Below, one piece after another: positions 1-3,465 of a DNA stretch of 5,139 nt; position 1 is the first letter of the stretch; the number at the start of each line of letters is the position of its first letter. A model generated the notes under the pieces. The model ran no database searches. It had not been told where the DNA came from and saw only the letters and a program-made list of their open reading frames with translations. The translations under genes were made by a program, and so were the position numbers. Location of the stretch: NCBI GenBank assembly GCA_018894445.1, contig JAHIPJ010000134.1, positions 1 through 5,139 of the forward strand, in the 5' to 3' direction. This DNA comes from Actinomycetota bacterium. GTDB taxonomy: Bacteria; Actinomycetota; Humimicrobiia; Humimicrobiales; Humimicrobiaceae.

Positions 1-66
1 ACTGACCTCATCCAGTAGCTGACCGAAGTGGACTCTGGCGTCGTGGGCGTCTATTGTTTTAGTAAT
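1..66 (-). CDS. Phd/YefM-family type II antitoxin, N-terminal part, runs off the window
   Basis: Only the first 22 codons are in the window. They read (start)-TKTIDAHDARVHFGQLLDEV, the typical opening of Phd/YefM antitoxins, in which a short beta strand and an 'A..AR..FG.LL..V' helix form the DNA-binding dimer. Such proteins neutralise a partner toxin (Doc, YoeB or VapC type) and repress their own operon; the toxin would lie to the left, outside the window. The frame has an upstream TAG at about 103-105 and no ATG, GTG or TTG between it and the conserved residues. I chose the ATT at 64-66 because GGGAGG (minus strand, 75-80) stands 8 bases before it. A second ATT with AGGAGG upstream lies at 88-90. 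GC is about 50%, well above the surroundings, which hints at transfer. The family is fairly sure; the start codon is not. Confidence 0.72.
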   Translation of the reverse strand, partial: MTKTIDAHDARVHFGQLLDEVS

Positions 67-74
67 GGTTCTTT

Positions 75-80
75 CCTCCC
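75..80 (-). promoter_or_regulatory. Ribosome binding site that sets the Phd-like antitoxin start
   Basis: The minus strand reads GGGAGG here, 8 bases before the ATT at 64-66. It lies beside the palindrome CCCCGGGG (78-85). A second strong site, AGGAGG, is at 99-104, 8 bases before another in-frame ATT at 88-90. The nearer site fits the family's usual N-terminus best, since conserved residues begin four codons later. Confidence 0.55.
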
Positions 81-104
81 CGGGGTTAATGTTACTTACC
101 TCCT

Positions 105-116
105 AATCAATTGATT
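105..116. promoter_or_regulatory. 12-bp palindrome upstream of the antitoxin, possible operator
   Basis: AATCAATTGATT is a perfect palindrome lying between the candidate minus-strand promoter and the first ribosome site of the Phd-like gene, close to where transcription would begin. Phd/YefM antitoxins repress their own operons by binding palindromes in this position. The role is inferred from position only. Confidence 0.35.
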
Positions 117-122
117 GATGGA

Positions 123-154
123 ACTATATTCTCATAAGTTTTTTAGTCTGTCAA
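123..154 (-). promoter_or_regulatory. Candidate promoter for the Phd-like antitoxin
   Basis: On the minus strand a perfect TTGACA (149-154) is followed by TATAGT (123-128, five of six bases of TATAAT). The spacing is 20 bp, longer than the usual 17, so the box may be used weakly, need an activator, or have another -10 such as the overlapping AATATA. The direction and distance suit the antitoxin gene. Confidence 0.4.
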
Positions 155-366
155 TATCTATTGCTAAATTAAAATATTGGTATCTGGGAAGAGTTCATTT
201 TTAAACTTTATAATGGTTTTGATCTTTTTTAGGCAGGCTTAATTTCCCTTATATCTTATTTTCTAAAAATCAAAATATTTGCTATCTATATAATCATAAC
301 ATTTCCAGTTCTGGGAAAGCTTTTTGAAATGAAGCTGGATGGTAAAATCTCTAGCAGGGAAGATGA
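155..366. other. AT-rich stretch with no recognised gene
   Basis: I see no convincing gene here. A plus-strand frame is open from 233 to 406 and includes an ATG at 329 (opening MKLDGKISSREDEIYNLKKL), but I recognise no family and see no ribosome site. Since a nucleotidyltransferase fragment starts in another frame at about 367, this could be a frame-shifted, decayed upstream part of that gene. The hallmark GS-x-DxD motif of nucleotidyltransferases is not visible in any forward frame. Confidence 0.4.
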
Positions 367-552
367 AATTTACAACTTAAAAAAATTAATGAAGGTTTTG
401 AGCTAGATATTGTGGATATTTTTTCTTTACTATTAAAGCTTAGAAGAAATATTGATATCAGAATTGAGCCACATCCTTTTGAGGTTAAAGACTTCAACGA
501 TTCCAACCCCTTTGCTTGTGAAATTATTAGGACAGGCAAAAAAATTTCATAA
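367..552 (+). pseudogene. Minimal nucleotidyltransferase (MNT-like), C-terminal fragment
   Basis: The frame is open from a TGA at 364-366 to a TAA at 550-552, with no start codon and no ribosome site at its head. The translation ends with LKLRRNIDIRIEPHPFEVKDF followed by NPFACEIIRTGKKIS. This is the usual tail of small nucleotidyltransferase-domain proteins: the 'IDLRIEPHPF' strand carries the third acidic residue and 'NPF..EI..TG' is the last helix. The N-terminal GS-x-DxD active site is missing, so the product could not be active. Complete relatives are 100-150 residues, often paired with HEPN proteins as toxin-antitoxin modules. Here about 60 residues remain, and the end abuts a transposase remnant on the other strand. 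The family assignment is from memory of the conserved tail. Confidence 0.62.
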
Positions 553-659
553 AATACAAAGTGTCTGTGGAGTATATTCTTCAATACATTACTGCACAGC
601 CATTCTCTAAATTCCATTACACTTTTCTGATGAATTGATTGGTAGAAAATACTTGCGGA
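552..659 (-). pseudogene. IS91-type (Y2) transposase remnant, zinc-binding domain piece
   Basis: The minus strand encodes a stretch with SIHQKSVMEFREWLCSNVLK and then LHRHFVF. This matches the conserved N-terminal region of IS91/ISCR-type transposases, where 'FCPSCHQKR..EFGEWL...VL..VPHRHFVFSIPK' follows the zinc-binding cysteines. The cysteines of the CPSC knuckle have become Tyr and Ile, and nothing upstream restores the other zinc ligands. After 'HRHFVF' the frame leaves the family and merely reads the antisense of the nucleotidyltransferase fragment. What survives is about 36 residues of a protein that is normally near 400 long. It is therefore a dead rolling-circle insertion sequence remnant, and 552 is a break point. 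Confidence 0.6.
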
Positions 660-683
660 TATTATGCCATTTTGGTAGCATAA

Positions 684-697
684 ACGCATTAATGCGT
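684..697. repeat. 14-bp perfect palindrome
   Basis: ACGCATTAATGCGT is perfectly self-complementary. It lies just upstream of the transposase remnant, between it and the palindrome-rich zone before the toxin-antitoxin pair. It could be a protein binding site or part of an insertion sequence end; nothing decides between these. Confidence 0.4.
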
Positions 698-741
698 CTA
701 TTAGTATTTATATGCAAAAAGAGTGCGGAAGTAAAGAGGAA

Positions 742-763
742 GCTCGGCCATCCGTGGCCTTGC
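742..763. repeat. GC-rich hairpin, GGCCA-TCCG-TGGCC
   Basis: A 5-bp perfect stem (746-750 with 755-759) closes a TCCG loop. After a two-by-two mismatch the outer bases GC and GC (742-743, 762-763) also pair. It stands out in very AT-rich surroundings. No T-run follows on either strand, so it is a poor terminator. Lying upstream of the IS91-type remnant, it could be an old terminus of that element, since such elements carry short hairpins at their ends; this is inference. Confidence 0.4.
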
Positions 764-792
764 AAAAAATAAATTATAAAATAAATATGTAA

Positions 793-828
793 ATTTCTTG
801 TTATATAGAATTCTGTATAACAAGAAAT
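793..828. repeat. 36-bp near-perfect palindrome
   Basis: Bases 793-805 and 816-828 are perfectly complementary 13-base arms (TTCTTGTTATA and its complement at their heart). The ten bases between them are also palindromic (AGAATTCT) except for one T/G pair at 806 and 815. Only one of 18 base pairs fails. It lies about 150 bp upstream of the antitoxin gene and its right arm overlaps the possible inverse core GTATAAC (815-821). Confidence 0.7.
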
Positions 829-941
829 ATGCCATATTATATGGAATTATATTGAATAATTTTCTTTAATACATCTGAAATTAAGGTTGATTTTTTGAAT
901 TTATTCCATATTATGGAATTCTATTTAATAAGATGTTAGAC
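815..941 (+). other. Possible second attC-like site, upstream boundary of the cassette
   Basis: GTTAGAC at 935-941 is identical to the core site of the clear attC at 1535-1541. About 120 bases upstream, GTATAAC (815-821) pairs with it at six of seven positions, though it breaks the RYYYAAC consensus at its third base. The interior is an imperfect palindrome: CCATATTATATGGAAT (832-847) is nearly complementary to ATTCCATATTATGG (903-916). At 127 bp it would be at the long end of known attC sizes. The low GC and self-palindromic halves mean the pairing may be partly fortuitous. The alternative is that these palindromes are operators of the toxin-antitoxin pair. Confidence 0.4.
887..914 (+). promoter_or_regulatory. 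Candidate promoter of the toxin-antitoxin pair, overlapped by a palindrome
   Basis: TTGATT (887-892) and TATTAT (909-914) are 16 bp apart, each close to consensus. The -10 box lies inside a 17-bp odd palindrome, ATTCCATA-T-TATGGAAT (903-919), where an autorepressing antitoxin complex would be expected to bind. A related CCATAT-T-ATATGG palindrome is at 832-844. The sequence is so AT-rich that other boxes can be drawn. Confidence 0.35.
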
Positions 942-973
942 TTTAAAATATAAAAAGCATGTGAGGTGAACTA

Positions 974-1192
974 ATGAGTATCACAATTGAGCTTGATAAA
1001 ATGACAACGGCAGATAAGATTCGTGCCATGGAGTCCTTGTGGGATGATTTATGTCGACATGCAGACAGAATGCCTTCACCATCATGGCACAAAGATATTT
1101 TATCTCAACGTGAAAAATCCGTGGCAAAAGGCAAAGAAAAATTTAATGATTGGAACAAAGAAAAAGAAAGAATTAGAAAATCGTTAACATGA
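974..1192 (+). CDS. Addiction-module antitoxin (Unstab_antitox / RelB-StbD-like family)
   Basis: This 72-residue acidic and basic helical protein carries the signature of the 'putative addiction module component' family (PF09720): an ADKIRAMESLWDDL helix near residues 13-26, then PSPSWHKDILSQRE (34-47), a VAKGK turn, and a final W-containing helix (NDWNKEKERI). Members bind and inhibit the RelE/ParE-type toxin encoded next to them and usually repress the operon. The start at 974 is supported by GAGGTG at 963-968, 5 bases upstream. The stop overlaps the toxin's ATG by four bases (ATGA), indicating translational coupling. It is the first gene of the 600-bp cassette. Length is normal and no damage is visible. 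Confidence 0.88.
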   Translation: MSITIELDKMTTADKIRAMESLWDDLCRHADRMPSPSWHKDILSQREKSVAKGKEKFNDWNKEKERIRKSLT

Positions 1193-1488
1193 AAATTCGT
1201 ATTCTTGAATCTGCATCACAAGACTTGATTGATGGTTTTCATTTCTATGAAAAACAGGCAATTGGTCTTGGAAACTATTTCTTGGATAGTTTATTTTCTG
1301 ACATTGATTCGTTACAAGTTTATGCTGGAATTCATCCCATTTACTTTGATACATATTACCGTATGCTTTCAAAACGATTTCCATTTGCTATTTACTATAG
1401 GATAGTCGATGATGAAGCGTTAATTTATGCAATTCTTGATTGCCGCAGAAGTCCTGCATGGATAAGAAAACAATTAAATAAAGCCTAA
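1189..1488 (+). CDS. RelE/ParE-family toxin of a type II toxin-antitoxin pair
   Basis: This 99-residue protein has the RelE/ParE fold pattern (PF05016): a first strand (KIRILESASQDL), a helical hairpin with 'F.FYEKQ..GLG..FLDSLFSDIDSL' (residues 17-42), then strands with RMLSKRFPFAIYYRI (58-72) and ALIYAILDCRRSPAWI (77-92). The basic residues K62, R63, R71, R86 and R87 stand where the family carries conserved or functional residues. RelE members cleave mRNA on the ribosome and ParE members poison gyrase; sequence alone does not say which this is. It starts inside the antitoxin stop codon. Its own stop (TAA, 1486-1488) is embedded in the inverse core GCCTAAC of the attC, as in typical cassettes. 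The gene appears intact. Confidence 0.88.
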   Translation: MKIRILESASQDLIDGFHFYEKQAIGLGNYFLDSLFSDIDSLQVYAGIHPIYFDTYYRMLSKRFPFAIYYRIVDDEALIYAILDCRRSPAWIRKQLNKA

Positions 1489-1541
1489 CAAATCATTGCA
1501 GTGGACGACGTATCCGCCGCCACTGAATTCAATCGTTAGAC
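1483..1541 (+). other. attC recombination site (59-base element) of an integron cassette
   Basis: The site begins with the inverse core GCCTAAC (1483-1489, fits RYYYAAC) and ends with the core GTTAGAC (1535-1541, fits GTTRRRY); these pair at six of seven positions. Inside, CAGTGG (1499-1504) pairs perfectly with CCACTG (1520-1525), leaving a 15-base terminal segment (1505-1519), while the spacers between inner stem and cores pair poorly. This is the stem, unpaired spacer, stem layout that integron integrase recognises on the folded bottom strand. Length is exactly 59 bases, a classic size, and its overall look resembles the aadA-type attC. GC is 49%, well above its surroundings. Its orientation puts it at the 3' end of the toxin-antitoxin genes. 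Confidence 0.85.
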
Positions 1542-1579
1542 GAAATCAATAACAAAATGAAAGTGAGGACACAGCTAAT

Positions 1580-1716
1580 GTGAAAGATATTTTTAAAAAA
1601 AGAAAAGCCACAGGGATAGTTTGGAAAAGGGATTAGAATATTATCATCACAAGTTAGGATTACAGATTGCCTGGAAAACTGATAATGCAATTGGTTTATT
1701 GATGAATGATGGTTAA
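1580..1716 (+). pseudogene. VOC (glyoxalase/bleomycin-resistance) family gene, broken and truncated
   Basis: A GTG at 1580, with a weak GAGGA at 1565-1569, opens VKDIFKKRKATGIVW and stops at TAG 1634-1636. In another frame, from about 1615, the sequence reads DSLEKGLEYYHHKLGLQIAW and KTDNAIGLLMNDG before TAA at 1714-1716. The second part is the first beta-alpha unit of VOC-fold enzymes ('D.LEKALAFYRDKLGLEL.WRT..AIGL'). A frameshift with a small deletion between the pieces would explain the break, and the remaining 70-80 residues of the usual domain are absent. The gene ends at the very base where the activase remnant on the other strand ends. It begins just after the attC core and might once have been the next cassette's cargo. 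It is not functional as read. Confidence 0.55.
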
Positions 1717-1949
1717 TGAATGTTCTGAGCTAGACATGCTGCTCCCAGTGCCCCGGTTATTTGTGGTTCATCCGGAATAATTATTTTTATTCCTAAATTT
1801 TCTTCCAGTGCTTTGACCACACCCAGATTCTTAGCGACTCCTCCAGTCATACAGACCGGTTCATCAAGCCCCACTCTTACAACCATCGAAGTTATTTTAT
1901 CTGCAATAGAATAAATAAGGCCTTTTATAATTTTATTTTTATCTACACC
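1713..1949 (-). pseudogene. CoA-enzyme activase (BcrA/BadF/HgdC type), C-terminal fragment
   Basis: The minus strand encodes 78 residues ending in a normal stop (1713-1715). It contains VCMTGGVAKNLGVVKALEEN and IPDEPQITGALGAACLA, the C-terminal signature of the ASKHA-fold ATPases that drive electrons into 2-hydroxyacyl-CoA dehydratases and benzoyl-CoA reductases. 'TGGVA.N.GVV.ALE' and 'P..PQ..GALGAA' belong to the ATP-binding half. The N-terminal two thirds, including the first phosphate-binding loop and the cluster-binding cysteines, is missing; a TAG precedes the frame at 1950-1952. Its head overlaps the stop of a dehydratase fragment in another frame. The likeliest history is a dehydratase-activase gene pair joined by an internal deletion. 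Confidence 0.8.
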
Positions 1950-2196
1950 CTATCCAGCGAGAAAATAAAATTGCTCCGTCAACCTTATAATCCCTGGCAG
2001 CCTTAAGAATTACATTGATCCTGTTATCAATCCTGCCCGCTAGAAAATGGGAAAGCATCTTTTTAGCCAGCCTTTCAAGAGTTCTTTCAGGGTCAAGTTT
2101 CATACCTGATTTGGAACTTATATCCATACAGATATTTTTTACTGCATATTGACTATGAATTCTTAATAATGGTTTCATCTCTGGTAAATTCCTCAT
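1939..2196 (-). pseudogene. 2-hydroxyacyl-CoA dehydratase D-component (HgdB/BcrC-like), internal fragment
   Basis: The frame reads MDISSKSGMKLDPERTLERL then AGRIDNRINVILKAARDYKV and DGAILFSRWIGCR before a TAA at 1939-1941. The part 'R..R...IL..A..YKVDG.I.FS.W.GCR' is the Fe-S-binding C-terminal domain of 2-hydroxyacyl-CoA dehydratase subunits, the GCR cysteine being a cluster ligand ('HFSHWGCRQ' in many relatives). The 370-420-residue protein is reduced to about 75, lacking both its N-terminal domain and everything after this cysteine. The homologous part starts near 2163; the open frame up to 2196 only reads through the end of the GerMN gene, so its ATG there is not a true start. With the activase piece, it marks a deleted radical-dehydratase locus of the kind used in anaerobic amino-acid fermentation. 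Confidence 0.62.
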
Positions 2197-2698
2197 AAAT
2201 ACCTATATGTCCCCAGAAATCTTCTATATAAAGCCCATCTACTTGCCCACTATCTTTGCCTTCGATAGTTATTTTTACCTTTTTTATTTCTTCAAACTCG
2301 GTAAGTGTATTTACAATAGAGAAAATGGCCAGAACTTCTGTAGTAGAGCTGTGAGGTATTTCCTCAAAATTTGTTATAATTTCTTTGCTGAAGTCCACTG
2401 TAGCGGTGCTGTCGGATATTTTTACTGAATTAACTTTAACATTGGAAGGGATAGTGCGATAAAGCTGGTCGTTTTCAGGGCCTTTTATCAGTTCTTCTAC
2501 TACATTTTTATACAGCTCTTTACTTACCGGGATTTCCCTTATTTCTTCTGTAAGGTAAAAATCGGTATCAGTAGATACTGCGAAATATAAAGATACCTTC
2601 CGGGTGCAGGAAGTCAGTGATATCATGAGAAATATGGCTAACATTGATATTATACTGATGATAAGAAACTTTTTTATATTTATTTTGTTTTTTTTCAT
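2153..2698 (-). CDS. GerMN-domain lipoprotein
   Basis: This 181-residue protein starts with a lysine-rich signal (MKKNKINIKK), a hydrophobic stretch (11-28) and a lipobox LTSC with Cys31 as the lipidation site, so it should be anchored to the outer face of the cytoplasmic membrane. Residues about 36-150 form a GerMN domain: strand LYFAV, helix YKNVVEELIKGPEN (63-76), IPSNVKVNSVKISDSTATVD (83-102), then AIFSIVNTLTEFEEIKKVKI (124-143). GerMN domains occur in spore germination protein GerM and in many anaerobes that do not sporulate; the biochemical role is not settled, and links to the cell wall are inferred. The ATG at 2696-2698 follows AGGA (2705-2708) by 6 bases. It diverges from the nicotinamidase operon and appears intact. 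Confidence 0.85.
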   Translation of the reverse strand: MKKNKINIKKFLIISIISMLAIFLMISLTSCTRKVSLYFAVSTDTDFYLTEEIREIPVSKELYKNVVEELIKGPENDQLYRTIPSNVKVNSVKISDSTATVDFSKEIITNFEEIPHSSTTEVLAIFSIVNTLTEFEEIKKVKITIEGKDSGQVDGLYIEDFWGHIGIYEEFTRDETIIKNS

Positions 2699-2933
2699 TT
2701 TTATTCCTGAAAGTTGTTATTTTTTAATAAATTGATTTTATCTTTTATAATTCTATAGATTAGGCGACAAAAAAACAATATATAAATTCTGTAAACATAA
2801 AATATTACAAAATTTACCTTTCAGATGGTATCATTATCTTAATTATTTACTATTACATAATTATCGGTTAGAAATCATAATAAAAATTAGTGTTCATGAA
2901 AGATTATTTTTAGAATTTCACTGAGGTGGCGAT
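2699..2933. other. Divergent intergenic region between the GerMN gene and the NAD-salvage operon
   Basis: This 235-bp AT-rich region must hold promoters in both directions. I could not place either securely: minus-strand candidates such as TTGTTT followed by TATAGA have poor spacing, and plus-strand boxes before 2900 are no better. I see no long palindrome, riboswitch-like fold or terminator in it. Confidence 0.5.
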
Positions 2934-3455
2934 ATGAATGGCAGAAAAGCCTTACTTATAATAGATATGCTGAATGATTTTGTATTGGATGGAGCGCCGC
3001 TAAAAGTTCCTAAAATTGAAAGAATTATTGATCCCATAAAGAGAGAAATGGAAAAAGCCAGAAGTGAAGGTTATCCGGTAATATATTTGTGCGATAGTCA
3101 CGATAAAGATGACAGGGAGTTTGAAATATTTCCTCCACATGCTATAAGAAATACAGAAGGATCAAAAATAATTGAAGAACTAAAACCACAGGGTAATGAT
3201 ATTATTGTAAGAAAGAGCTCCTTCTCAGGTTTTTTTAATACAGATCTGGATGAAATATTAAAAAAATTATCGGTGAAGAAATTAATAGTTACTGGAGATG
3301 TTACAAATATATGTGTTTTTCATACCGTAGCTGATGCAGTGATGAGAGGTTACAGGGTTGATGTGGTAAAAGATGCTATAATTGGTTTAAATAAAAGAGA
3401 CCACAGATTTGCACTTGATCAGATGCGGAATGTGCTTAAGGTAAATATAATTTAA
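2934..3455 (+). CDS. pncA: Nicotinamidase, isochorismatase (cysteine hydrolase) family
   Basis: The 173-residue protein has the isochorismatase-fold layout. The catalytic triad is visible: D11 in ALLIIDMLNDF, K94 in IVRKSSFSGF, and C127 in TGDVTNICVFHT, just after the G-D-V cis-peptide region. Likely metal ligands are D54 and H56 (CDSHD) and H69 (PPHA). Such enzymes hydrolyse nicotinamide to nicotinate and ammonia in the cytoplasm. The neighbour 10 bp downstream encodes the next pathway enzyme, which favours nicotinamidase over isochorismatase, ureidoacrylate or other amidases of the fold. The start at 2934 follows GAGGTGG (2923-2929); an ATG at 2938 is out of frame. Length is close to that of small archaeal and clostridial members. 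Confidence 0.87.
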   Translation: MNGRKALLIIDMLNDFVLDGAPLKVPKIERIIDPIKREMEKARSEGYPVIYLCDSHDKDDREFEIFPPHAIRNTEGSKIIEELKPQGNDIIVRKSSFSGFFNTDLDEILKKLSVKKLIVTGDVTNICVFHTVADAVMRGYRVDVVKDAIIGLNKRDHRFALDQMRNVLKVNII

Positions 3456-3465
3456 GGAGTATGTA

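Larger units (their letters stand above)
936..1535 (+). mobile_element. Integron-type gene cassette (600 bp) carrying a toxin-antitoxin pair
   Basis: Integron integrases cut between the G and the first T of GTTRRRY core sites. Two identical cores, GTTAGAC at 935-941 and 1535-1541, lie exactly 600 bp apart, and the unit between the cuts (936 to 1535) holds one short two-gene operon followed by an attC site. This is the standard cassette layout: little 5' leader (38 bp before the ATG), genes in one direction, and the attC overlapping the last stop codon. Toxin-antitoxin cassettes are well known in chromosomal integrons, where they are thought to stabilise arrays. No integrase gene and no attI are visible in the window. 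The right boundary is strong; the left rests on the core match and a weaker palindrome. Confidence 0.68.

Noticed and set aside
351..689. A single 112-codon minus-strand gene
   Set aside because: It is a chimera: only its first 46 codons resemble a transposase domain, and the rest is the reverse of the nucleotidyltransferase fragment. I annotated the two remnants separately.
742..763. Rho-independent terminator
   Set aside because: The stem is GC-rich but no run of T follows on either strand, and no intact gene ends next to it.
793..925. CRISPR-like repeat array
   Set aside because: The repeated motif is short, varies between copies, and its spacings of 36 and 72 bases contain other palindromes rather than unique spacers; no cas gene is present.
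1184..1384. Open minus-strand frame of 66 codons over the toxin gene
   Set aside because: It lies entirely antisense to a well-supported RelE/ParE-type toxin gene, has no family resemblance and no ribosome site.
1483..1541. Terminator of the toxin-antitoxin operon
   Set aside because: The hairpin has no T tract, and its core sequences fit the attC consensus at both ends, which explains the palindrome better.
2207..2428. Open plus-strand frame of 73 codons, rich in Phe and Tyr
   Set aside because: It is the antisense of the GerMN lipoprotein gene; its composition is that of reverse-read AT-rich coding DNA.
2820..2933. NiaR/NrtR-type operator or NAD riboswitch before the nicotinamidase gene
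   Set aside because: I found no convincing palindrome or conserved riboswitch core; only general AT-richness is visible.
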